DNA of 64,000 nt from Suillus spraguei (lineage: Eukaryota > Basidiomycota > Agaricomycetes > Boletales > Suillaceae), in the NCBI GenBank assembly GCA_016800925.1, contig JABCPU010000107.1, positions 1 to 64,000 on the forward strand, written 5' to 3'. Positions 53,420 through 64,000 of the stretch are shown here, in pieces. Numbering within the stretch: position 1 is the stretch's first letter; each line of letters opens with the position of its first letter. The translations under genes and the position numbers were made by a program. Under the pieces are notes generated by a model. The model was not told where the DNA came from, did not search any database, and saw only the letters and a program-made list of their open reading frames with translations.

Positions 53420-56400
53420 ATGTATCGACGTCAAAGTTGTATATATTATAACTCGCCAGGCGGCTGCCGCCGTGGCGCATCTTGTACTTTTGAACACCTT
53501 CCAAGTGCTCAGCGTCGAGGAGGAGATGGAAGACCGTCATCACCGGGCGTGTCTTCTGATGGATCTCCTTCACGACGCGGTGCTCAAAGCCCTCAACACC
53601 AAACATCACCCTCGGGCCCACCTCCTCGAGGAGTTTGCCGATTCTTTTGGGAGACAGGACGATGTTTCCGAGAGTTCGGCTGCCGTGGTGCACATACCCT
53701 TCCGCAGGGTCAGGATGGCAGGCGATCTCCGCAGCCTTTTCCCATCCCCACACAGGCTGCGCAAGCATTTATTGCCCCATTCCTTACAGAGAAAGGTCTA
53801 TCAAAACTCGTAGGAGGTGGCACCGACGGTTATTTCCCCCAGGATGCTACAACGTCTCTGACTCCGTCAGAGACACATAGTCGTTTGAGGAGATTTTTCC
53901 GAGAAGACTTTCGATTCAAGACTGCGCCTGAGATTTACGGCTTTCTCATCCTACTGTCGAGTGCCAATCTTCAAAATGGCTCATGGGTGGGTTTTAGACA
54001 TGTCATGCAACTAGTCTTGATTAACCGTCGAATACAGACTCAAGAAGAAGGACAGGTGTGTTGCTACTACCCGATCCAATCGCTGCGTTGACAATGATTA
54101 TTCCAGTTACTACTCGAAGCCTTGACTTCGGTACGTTCATCCAATGTCTCGTGACGCATACTCAACTGAAGTTCACAGAACACTGGTCGACTTCGGGTCG
54201 CCGAGATAGTGACCTGGCCCCATGTTTGCTCAAAAACAGGGACTGGTCGTGAAATTCTTTCATTTCAGAGAGGGCTTATCCCCCTGCTTAGAGTACGTTG
54301 ACATATTAAACGCCCGTGCTAGTGCTGACGTTGTTGCAGTATATGTCTTCCGATTTCGTTGTTCAGAGCACTCTAAGGACTCAAGTCAAGTATGTATCTT
54401 CCATTTGTCGCGACGCAACGCACTGAGCTGCCGCTAGTCAACTGTACATGACGGTTTTACAGAACCTTCCAAGTTTTGCAGATGCTGTTGAGAAATCTAT
54501 GGACAGCATCGTTGCTTCCCGTTCCTTTAGTGACCCAGGGTCTGTTCGAAAAGACCCTGTTGACGCACAGGCGTTCGCATCCATCGCTGGTGTTCTGCAC
54601 GAGTAAGAACCATCGCTGGCTTCATTATCATTACTATAATACGTATTAGGTTTCTTGTTCGCTTCAAGAATGCTGTTGCGACATATCCTCGGCTGGCACC
54701 TTTGGTCATGAACTTGCAGAAGTGGTTTGTAGAGTGGAAGGCTGGTGTCCAAGCTAACCCGCCTTCGTTCGATAATTTTGTTGGAGGCCTGCAGCCTGCT
54801 GTACGAGACCTGCTCATTCAAACTCTCAACGAGAAGATTCACAAGCTGGTTTCCATTGTTGAACGGGAACAAGGAAAAGAAAAACGTCCTGATCGTCAAA
54901 AACAGGCTGCTCCCTCCAATGAGGGCATCCTTGCCGCTCTCCATAGCGGATATCAAGGCCCAGGTACCGTACGTGAAGGTGGACCTCGTCATGACAATGA
55001 CTTTGAGGACATCTACGACATTCGCATCGCTCCCACTCATGAAGAACTCATGAGCCGTATTCCCCCGTTTCTGCCTGTGAACTTCTTTGGCGCTCCTCAT
55101 CCAGCACCTATGGAGAGCATGCAACGCTTGCTTGACATCCAGTTTAGGCTCTTGCGAGAAGAGTTGACGTATGTTGTCTGGATACTCTTAGTTAAATGCT
55201 GACTGAACTTTGTGCAGCGCTCCTTTGCGCCAAGCTATTCAACTCGTCCACGATGACCTCAAGACACAGCCGCGTAAGAAGACTAAGCTCGCAGATCTTC
55301 TAAAGAACAAAGGAGGAAAGTACCGTGGCCAGGCGGACACACAAGACAGTATCATGTTTAATGTCTACACTGGCGTTGACTTTGAGTCGCTTGTACCTGA
55401 CTGGAGAGGTATCTCTGCAAGCATCGTCGTTGACGCACCCCCAGGCCGTGCGCGCTCTAACAATTCCCGTATGCGAACTTCATTCTGGGAGGGCATGAGT
55501 GGCAAGCGCCTCTCCCAGGGTGGTTTGATCGCCCTTGTATGGCAATCCGGCAATGATATCTCTGTGCACCTTGGGGTAATCGCCAACTCCCTCCAGGATC
55601 TCACTGAGTATGTGAAGCGCGATCCAGATCGCGTAAGGCTTCGCATCGTCTTCTTCGACACGAAGTTGGAGTTGCGTATTTTGCAGGAGCTCAGGAACCC
55701 TCAGATGTCCGGACAAAACATCAAGTTGTTGGTCGAATCTTCTGTTATGTTTGAATCCATCCGACCATTCCTCGAAGCTCTGAAACGCGAACCAGAGCTA
55801 GTCCCATTCTCGCGCTATCTAGTTCACCGACCACCGGGATTTCTAAATACTTGCAAAGTGGATCCTCCACGTTACTCAACGATGCCTGGCTTCGCGTTCA
55901 ATCTTTCGTGTCTCTTCCCCGACAAGACAGACGTGGAGGACTTGACGCTTTCAGTGACGGATCCTCAATCTATCGAAAATGCTCGTGCTGAGCTGCGGCG
56001 GAGTAGCCGCCTTGACCCGAGCCAGGCGGATGCAGTTGTTGATGCACTGACGAGAGAGGTGTCCTTAATTCAAGGGTGTGTGTCACACCCAATGAGTGTA
56101 AATAATGACCTGACAGTCTGTTCAGTCCTCCGGGGACAGGAAAGGTAATAACTCTCACCCAACCTGTTAGATCGTTCTGACTCGCACCTCCTAGAGTTAT
56201 ACCGGCGTCGAGTTGCTCCGTGTGTTACGAGCCAATGATGTCGGCCCCATTTTGATGATTGCGTTCACGAATCACGCACTGGATCACATGCTTGGCTCTG
56301 TGCTGGATGCAGACATCACCAAAAAGGTTGTCCGTCTGGGTTCTCGCTCGGCGGATGAGAGGATTTCACAATATTCGATCGAGACACTGGAAAGGGTGAA

Positions 56401-59400
56401 CGAGGAGTCTCGCCTCAACAGAACGTTTTCTAGCAAGCGCAGAGAACTCAAGGGGATCCAAGAAAATATCAAAAACTTGATGCTCAAGGTCCTGAAGGAT
56501 GACTTGGAATCGAACTCCACTGAAATCATGAAGTATATCTCAGTCTTACATCCGGAGCACTCCGGATACCTAGCTGCTCCGCCAATGTGGATTCAGAATA
56601 TCAAGTCCCTTTTCAGCAACGACGACGACGACGACGGTGCAGGTGAATGGAAGCAACAGGGCCGACGAGGCAAAACTTTTGTCAAGGACATGTCATTCTA
56701 TGCATTTTGGAGGGACGGTTCTGACTTGGAAATCATCGGAGCTTTGAATGATGGCTCATACGCACCTTGGAAACCCACGCCTCTGCCTAACGAACCGACA
56801 ACCAACAAGTTCAATATTTTAAAACAGGATTCTTTGCCCGAATCGGATGATGAATACGTGACGAGCGACGAGCATGACGATGAGTCGCTTTCTGAAGATC
56901 TGCCGGTTGAGGACGCTTGGATGATGGTTAGGGTCAAGTCGCCATCTCCCGAAACTGTTAGTTCGAAGGAAGTCCCTGCTGCTCCAACCAAAGCTCCTGT
57001 TTCCCCCATCCCGTCCCCCGAGCCTGATGACGCTGGTTTGGGACAGGCGGACTTCAAGGATCCTGAAGGATTTCTTGAAGCGATCGGATGCTCCCAATGG
57101 CCTGTCGTTCCTACTTCCAGTCGCTCCTTGGATGAACTCCTCGATGATGTCGACGACGTTTGGACCATGAGCAGGACAGAGCGGCATACCTTGCATAATT
57201 TCTGGGTTGAAAATATGCGCATAGAGTTGGCTGAGACACAGAAAGGCGAGTTTGAGCGCCTTCGTGAACTTCACGAGGGCACACTGCGAGAATGTAACGA
57301 AGGCAAGGAAGAGGTTTGTGGTTGTTTCGCTTCAGTTATCAGCTGGTTTGAATTATTATCTAGGTTCGTCGAAATCTACTGCGCAACATCGATATCATTG
57401 GTTGTACCACGACCGGTATGTGTATTTTCTGTATTCAATCGAGAAATCTTCGCTTACAACGTGAACTTCACTAGGCGCAGCAAAGTTGGCCACGCTCTTG
57501 AAGGTCAGCGGATGACGTTGACATTGTGTCCGTTTGATCTGAATTCTTACAGGGTCTGAATCCTCGGATTTTACTTGTCGAGGAAGCTGGACAGGTTCTA
57601 GAGGCTCACGTGCTCGGAAGTTTGGCGCCCTCGATTGAGCACCTTATAATGATTGGTGACCCCTTGCAACTCCGGCCGACACTCAACAATTTCTGTGAGC
57701 ACTTCATGATGGAAATAATATATGTTCTCTGACATCCGATTAGCCTTGTCTATGGATAGCCAGAGAGGGCGAGATCTCTATAAGTTTGACATGTCCTTGA
57801 TGGAACGTCTCTCGAGTTCGGGACTTGCGATGTCTCGGATTGATGTACAACGCCGAATGCGGCCTGCGATCTCGAGTTTGATTAGGTGCGTCTCTTCTTG
57901 CATATCAGACACATACTGATTCTCCTATTAGGAACACGCTCTACCCCAGTCTTGAAGACCATGAGCTTGTCCGCCACTATCCCTCTGTCCGCGGCATTGC
58001 GAAGAATCTGTTCTTCCTCAATCACAACCATAGGGAAAACGAGGGTGCAGAAGACTCCGCCAGCAAGTACAATTTATACGAGGCAAGGGTCTTTATTGCC
58101 TCGGTGACTTAGCTGTTCGCTGATCTATAACAGGTGGGAATGATTCGCGAATTGGTGTTGTATCTATTGAGGTACGAGCACATGAACCTCTTCGTAATTT
58201 GAGGATTGACCTATTTTATTCAGGCAAGGCTGCTATTCTGAGGAAGGTGATATCGTAGTTCTCTGTGCCTACCTTGGTCAGCTGGCCAAGTTGCGAGATG
58301 CTCTTGCTAATGAGGTGGCGGTTGTGATTGACGAACGCGACCAAGCTGCTCTTGCTGACCACGAGGGAGACGACGAAAAAGACTTGAGTTGTGGAATCAC
58401 GATTGAACATGTAAAAGTTACGAAAAGGGTATGCATTGTTGTTGTGAAGCAGTATCTTTGTGTGCTCAATTAGCTTCTAGGTTCGATTGCGTACCGTTGA
58501 CAACTATCAAGGCGAAGAGGGTAGAGTAAGTGTCTACATCAGTCTCATCTCATTTTCTGAATGTTTCTTAGATCGTGATATTGTCATTGGTTCGAAATTC
58601 CGGCGAACTGGACGATGAAATGGCATTCATGCATGGAATCAGAACTAGCATCGGTTTCCTAAAGGTCAGTAAACAAAAATACAAATTCGAGATGTGCTCT
58701 AAATTTCGATTCCACGGACAGTCCGAGAACCGTACAAATGGCGAGTGCTAGCTGTTTAGTGGTATAATAGCGTGGCACGCTGATTATCGTGCTCTAGTGG
58801 CCTTGTCTCGTGCACGTGAAGGTCTTTTCGTTCTCGGGAATGCTACAAACTTGTCCTCCAAGAGTCGAATGTGGCGACGTATCATTGAGGAACTGGAAAT
58901 TAACGAAGCCCTTGGTCCAGCACTTCCTATCGCTTGTCATCGGCACCCGGAGACACTCGAGTATATCCGCGAACCAGGTCAATTACCTCAAATCGCGCCT
59001 GATGGTATGTATGATCGCTCCCTGAACTTGAACAATGTATTGAATCATGTTTTCAGGAGGATGCATGCGACCCTGTGACTTCCGTTTGAGCTGCGGTCAC
59101 TTGTGTCCCTACAAGGTAACGTTGTCCCGTTCAGTGTGACACATGAGATTAACATTCCTTTTAGTGTCACAGCGACGATCAGAATCATGCTTCTGTAATG
59201 TGCATGCAGTCATGTACGAGACTTTGTATAAGGGGCCATCCATGTACCAAACAATGCGCTTCCGCATGTGGCGATTGTTTCTTCCCGGAAGCCAATGTCG
59301 AACTTCCGTGCGGACACTTGAAGGCCTCTGTCCCATGGTGTGTCTTGACAATCTCTGGCCGACAACATGATATTAATGGTTGATTTCTAGTCACGAGATC

Positions 59401-61820
59401 AGCACATTGGAGAATGTCAAATGTGATTCCGTGGTTGACAAGTCACTACCTCGTTGCGAGCATACCGCTCGCATGCCATGTTCGGCTGATCCAGCCACGT
59501 ATCTCTGCAAGGCTCCATGTAATGGGATTATGAGTTGCTGTGGAAAATCATGCAAAGCAAAATGCTACGAATGCCAGCAGAAAAATGCACCTTCCGAAGG
59601 AGAACATACACAGAGGGCGCATCATACGACTCACCCCTGCTCGAAACCACTTTTCTGCGAGCATTTGTGTCAGGAGGCTTGTTCTGACGACCACAAGCAC
59701 ACCGTCGCCTGCAGGAAGCCATGTAGACAAGCCTGCTCTCATGCTAGGTGTCAGTTGGTGTGTTCGGCGCCTTGTGCGCCGTGTCAAGAGTTGTGCACGT
59801 GGTAACTGAAACCTTTCGAAATTTGTTTCTATATCTTCGCTGATTAACATCCTCAGGAACTGCCCACATCATTCCTGTCCTGTGCCATGCGGCTCTGTCA
59901 GTGTGCTGTCTAGCTTCAACTGTTTCGTGCCTTCCTGATAGGTTCCATTTCAGGTCTGTGCAAGGTTGCCCTGTGACGTACCTTGCAACACAACCTTGAG
60001 TTGTGGACACAAGTGTCCTTCTGGTGAGTGATAAATTACTTCCTCGAAACCTCGTGCTCAGATGATTGTGGAAAGTTTGCGGGGAAGATTGCGACATCCA
60101 AGTTTGCCCGCAGTGTGCTCCCGATAACAAGAGACGCCAAGTTGTTGATTTCATCATGCAGCGCACTCTGTCCGAAGTTACGCCGGAGTTGGAAACCCTC
60201 GACGAGATGTTGATTACCATTCCCTCGTGCAAGCACACGTTCACCGTGGAAACTCTGGACGGTCACTGCAGTATGAGTGATTTTTACTTCCAGAACGAGT
60301 CTGGACAGTGGCTTCGTATGCTTTCTCCCATCGGATTCAGAAAACCTCCTACATGTCCAACATGTCGTTCGCCAATCACAGCTCCAAGATATGGTCGCAT
60401 CTTCAAGCGAGCCGATTTAGATATCTTGGAGCACAATGTTGCGGCCCGTATGTCTCGAGCGCTTCACCAGGTCCAAACTGCCATTCTCGGTATTTCTGAA
60501 GATGAGATGAAGGCTGCAGTCATCCATGATGCAGCTACCATCAAAATTCGCCCCTCCAAGCCCAAAAATTCCAAATCGCAGGCAAAGGCTCGTTCTGAGG
60601 AGTTGAGGTCAAAGAAGGAGATCCCTATCTCAGAACGCGCCCTCAACTCTGCCAACACTTCTCTCCATGACATCGACTCAGCGGTGACCCGAGTTTGGGG
60701 TAGGATTACCCACAAACTATTCATTGCCTACAGGGAGGCGACTGCAGTTGCCGAAACACGTTCTGCCCACGTACATGCTTGGGAGTCTGCATTTTCATTC
60801 CTGTATCGCCGCGAAATGGCCGCTTTCATTGATAATTCAGCTCATATGCCTGGTCGGCCGCAGGAAAATGCGATGAGGCTCGCGAGACTGCAAGTTGGCC
60901 AGTCGCGTCCGCTAGCTGATAGACGGTTCATCGTGGAAGCCTTCTGGTGCACACTGCATATCCGCCTGACTTTGGCTACTATGGGTCGCACGTGGCTAGA
61001 GGAGGTGGGGAAGCGCGAAGCCGACTATCCACCGTACCATTTTCAGCAGTGGGCGAACTACGTCAAGTTTATATTGCGAAGTTGTTCTCTCGATGTGAAC
61101 AAGGCTCTTGAGCTCGCAAGGAGCTCTGAATCACACCGACAGGTCGCCAAGACTTCTCTTCTCCTCATGCGTGTCGAGCTAGAGAACTTCCGATTTAGCT
61201 TATACATGTCCAATAAACTCGGGAACATCAAAGATCGACGATCAGAGATGGCAGAAGCTGCGGAACAGTACGGCCTCGGGGCGCAGCAATTGATGAGGGA
61301 TGTAGTCACAGAGCATTTCGCAAACAAGGTCACGCCGTCATGGGAGGAAGAGGCTTCCTGGCTGGCAGAGAACTTTTCTCGTGCCGCACAGACGATCGTG
61401 GATGAGTGGGAGGCCATTAAAGTGGCCGTCAGTGAATCCACGTTTTATCAGGAAGTCTCGTTAAACGAGCAGATGGAAATAGTGCGAGCCCTCAACTTCG
61501 GTAAGGTTATTGTTCTTGAAGTTGCAGATCCTTTTCACAGTATTACAGGCAGTACTGGACACTTCTACAACTGTGCAAATGGTCACACGTTTGTGATTAC
61601 CGAGGTGACGCCATTTGCATATCTGGTTTAATGCAATGCTAATTCATGTCCGCAGTGCGGAGGAGCCATGCAACGCAGTGTTTGTCCGGAGTGCGGCTCT
61701 CCTATAGGAGGACAGAACCACCACCTTGACAATACAAACACTAGAGCAACTCACTACGACAACCTTGCTCTGCAAGCGAACGCCGGTATAGCGAGAAGCC
61801 CTTGGGCCAATCCTTATTAG
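53420..61820 (+). CDS. ZNFX1/Hrr1-type superfamily 1 RNA helicase with CCCH, NFX1-type and RZ-type zinc fingers
   Basis: A many-exon gene of roughly 2,200-2,400 codons (estimate). ATG 53420 starts two CCCH fingers (CIYYNSPGGCRRGASCTFEH; CRFFWETGRCFREFGCRGAH). A ZNFX1-type N-terminal region follows (54660-56075). The helicase core has GPPGTGKSYTG, AFTNHALDHML, LLVEEAGQVLE, QRRMRP, TVDNYQGEEG and VALSRAREGL. NFX1-type cysteine-rich repeats fill 59058-60110 (CSHARCQLVCSAPCAPC). The end carries an RZ-type finger (YNCANGHTFVITE / CGGAMQRSVCPECGSPIGG), and the stop is TAG 61818. Resolved exons include 56126-56144, 56205-57313, 57364-57415, 57475-57503, 57553-57694 and 58722-58740. Human ZNFX1 and fission yeast Hrr1 act in antiviral RNA sensing and RNAi-directed heterochromatin; a silencing role here is inferred. 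No disruption was seen. Confidence 0.9.
56126..56144 (+). other. 19-nt microexon encoding the helicase P-loop
   Basis: The exon TCCTCCGGGGACAGGAAAG is bounded by AG and GTAATA. Joined to CAAGG before it and AGTTATACC after it, it gives Q-GPPGTGK-SYTG, the Walker A motif. Without this tiny exon the motif is lost and the frame shifts. Confidence 0.85.
58741..58797 (+). other. GC-AG intron in the ZNFX1-like gene
   Basis: The exon 58722-58740 (SENRTN plus one base) must join GTG GCC TTG (VALSRARE) to keep motif VI. The intron between them begins GCGAGT and ends CTCTAG. It is a GC-AG intron, the commonest minor variant, of 57 bp. Confidence 0.8.
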
Positions 61821-62457
61821 AGAGAGCTTGTGACTTTAAACATAGCAGATGCGTATGAAGCAAACGGTATCCTAAATGTAGTTAACTGGTTAAATAGCTC
61901 TTTATGTAGATCAGTGTCTGCATTGTACTACTCAGATAAATTGACGATCTGAGATTATCTTCTGGATTCATATTTCGATACATGAAAAGTTCATAAGTGG
62001 TAATATATAGTTGAGAAGTATCCTATAGTATCAGTTCGAATCACGTCCATTTATTCGGGCGTGCCAAGGGGCTCGCGTACAATGAATGAGGATGGGAATC
62101 ACCAAATCAGACGATTGAATGAAATGTTTCAAGATCGTCACTTCGCCGTCTATAATGGGGGCAGTCTCGTTCTGTTTGTTAGAAAATCCCGACGGACTCT
62201 CAGGAAGATATTTTAGACGGCGTACTATTGTCGGACATGTGGTGCATAATGAAAACTTTACACGAGTTGAACAATGAGAAGTGAAATGGCTACAGGAGTG
62301 GAACGTCGTACAAAAGGAAGAACAGACATCTTAGCTTCAACAACATCATATCCTAATGTAAGAACTACTGGGTAGCATGCAAGTCTTGTATTAAGCAGAG
62401 TCCCGTTGAATGAACGACAAAAAATCATGCTTGAAAGTTTCCCAAAAGCCGGCAAGC
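61821..62457. other. Intergenic region between convergent genes
   Basis: No gene is seen. It holds the 3' flanks of the helicase gene and of the gene on the minus strand. Confidence 0.6.
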
Positions 62458-63749
62458 TCAGCGTCGAACCTTTATAAACGAACCAAAAGTCAAATTTGAA
62501 GCATAAGTGACAATAGTGTCAACGTACCACGGCCAGCTCTCTTTCTCCAGCAAATTGTTCTCCAGTAGCGTGCGACTCAAAAAGCCTTGTTCGATTGCAA
62601 ACAACCAAAGTTTGAAGTTCAACTTGTAGTTGGTAGTCGAGTAGTTGTACCGGAAAACCGACGATTTGATTGTCTTGTAGACGGTACCCATTCCGTGCTG
62701 TACTCGCTCCAAAGCCCAGCCGTTGTAGATAACAGGGTCACACTGGAAAACGGAGGAAGAGGGGTTCATTTGTGAACGCAAAGTGACCCCACGCGTATCC
62801 AGAGACAGTTTCCAAGTATAATGGTCTCCGACGGTACGGTCTATGAAAGCATAGAAGGGGGGTTTTTGTGGGGAAGTACCGGCCGATAGTGTGGAGAGCC
62901 ATGTGAAGCCGCGTTCGCCGTACTTGATTTCAACAGTAAGGTCATGCAGGGGTCTTGCCCTCCAAACTGACAGAGTCTCCCTCTTTTCAAAAGTTCCCAC
63001 TGGATACAAAGAATAGGCTGCATCAAAGGCTATAAAGTTCATAACGCAGGCTGTATGCACACATGCAAGTCCGTCGTAATCAGAAATCAGTAGAATAATT
63101 CAATATTTTGGGACTCACTGGAATGAAAATTTATAATGGCATCGAATGGGCTATTCTCGCATGCTATAAGTTGGATCTTCAAAAGACCATCCGGGCCATT
63201 CTTCTCGATTGAAAGTACAGATTCGACTCCTTTGATTTGGTAGTACAGTAAGAGCTCGTCAAGATCAAGTGACTCGTCGCGGATTTCAGTACCATCCCAT
63301 TCATCAGACACGATTTCACGGTAATCCTCGGGTTGAGTAGAGTCTGGCTTGAATTTATATCCTTCTCTTTCAACAAGATAGTCCAACACTTCTCTCACGT
63401 GCCCTGGATGCACGTAAAGGTCCATGTCAGATTCGGGATAAAACGTCCGATCCAGAAATTGAAGTGCGTTCGAGCCCGCAATAAGCGTCCCGGTGCGCGC
63501 CTGCAAGCTGCGAAAATTGAGAGGTTCGGAAAGAAAGCGAGAGAGATGCCGGTGGATGTTATAGGCGCGATGAGAGAAGTCTTTGGATGCAGCGTACGCA
63601 GCACGGCAACTGTGACCAGTGCGCACAAGCGTGCGGGGCGAGACACAAGAGAAGATGGCGTCGTAGATTGGAGCACGACCAAATAATTCACCCACTGCAC
63701 ATTCGTAAGCAAGTCGAGGTTGTTGTTGCCTGGTTGGAATTTGCGACAT
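62458..63749 (-). CDS. Mushroom-type hypothetical protein with F-box-like start and nucleotidyltransferase-like region
   Basis: Two exons (63749-63119 and 63050-62458) joined across a 68-bp GT-AG intron encode 407 residues from MSQIPTRQQQPRLAYECAV. Residues about 30-70 (SPRTLVRTGHSCRAAYAAS) resemble an F-box-like helical start. The most conserved-looking part follows: ARTGTLIAGSNALQFLDRTF, then YPESDMDLYVHPGH, with a G-S and D-x-D pattern like that of nucleotidyltransferase folds. The second exon begins CVMNFIAFDAAYSLYP, also typical of this mushroom family. I cannot assign a reaction, and the D-M-D-L motif alone does not prove catalysis. It converges on the ZNFX1-like gene. Reading is intact. 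Confidence 0.8.
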
Positions 63750-63888
63750 ATCACCGTAGAGTCAACTGAGGACTACATACAGTCAGTATCCGAAGCACTC
63801 GTTGGATAGAAGACAACGCACCCTCGAATGATATTTGGCAAGTGGGTTGTGGTGGGTGGACGAAGGCAGACAAATCTGCGGACTTTTG

Positions 63889-64000
63889 ACTTACTAAGTT
63901 GTAGTCATCGGAAGCCTCGCGCCACGACAGCTCTGATACGTACGCCATATACACATCATGTTCGTTTACGAAGTAGCTGTGGAACCTTGAGGCTTATATG
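63889..64000 (-). CDS. Partial exon of an unrecognised gene at the right edge
   Basis: On the minus strand, the sequence from about 63985 reads FVNEHDVYMAYVSELSWREASDDYNL and is followed by a good donor site (GTAAGTC at about 63892). The frame is open back almost to the window edge. It may be an exon of a gene lying mostly outside the window, or a 5' exon of the neighbouring 407-residue gene. No family is recognised. Confidence 0.3.

Overview
The window looks like nuclear DNA of a filamentous basidiomycete (Agaricomycetes type). Genes are split by many short introns of about 40-68 bp with GT-AG ends, and the recognisable families are typical of mushrooms: DUF6533 membrane proteins, a WD40 protein with a serine/proline-rich tail, a ZNFX1/Hrr1-type helicase, and Harbinger elements with a Myb/SANT partner. 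Nothing bacterial is present.

Positions 1-24,400 are almost entirely mobile DNA. A decayed PIF/Harbinger element (1-3,417) is followed by one large nest. Gypsy element A (3,446-24,379, 5-bp duplication ATCAT) was interrupted by element B, a large LTR-like sequence (6,713-15,143, duplication CTATA). B was in turn interrupted by a young Ty3/Gypsy chromovirus C on the minus strand (7,199-13,742, duplication CGGAG). A Helitron (about 17.05-24.1 kb) sits in the 3' part of A. The old elements are broken mainly by TGA codons where an arginine is expected, and the 5' LTR of A has lost most of its CpG sites. Both point to CpG methylation and deamination.

The 3' LTR of A ends 26 bp before the start codon of an intact nine-exon RRP12 gene (24,406-28,514), which converges on an intact five-exon proteasome assembly chaperone 2 gene (28,616-29,605, minus).

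From 29.6 to 47.0 kb lies a degenerate tandem array. Its ancestral block is RRP12 - PAC2 - metallothionein-like exons - DUF6533 gene. The DUF6533 gene is repeated four times on the minus strand, while RRP12, PAC2 and metallothionein survive only as shrinking fragments. A 44-A tract and a possible solo LTR interrupt the array.

The right part is ordinary and gene-bearing: a tRNA-Asp(GTC) with an apparent 6-nt intron, a WD40 protein gene, a long ZNFX1-like helicase gene with CCCH, NFX1-type and RZ-type zinc fingers, a two-exon gene for an unnamed F-box/nucleotidyltransferase-like protein, and a gene fragment at the right edge. The pairing of a ZNFX1/Hrr1-type gene (RNA silencing in other organisms) with a methylation-scarred transposon nest is suggestive, but only as context.
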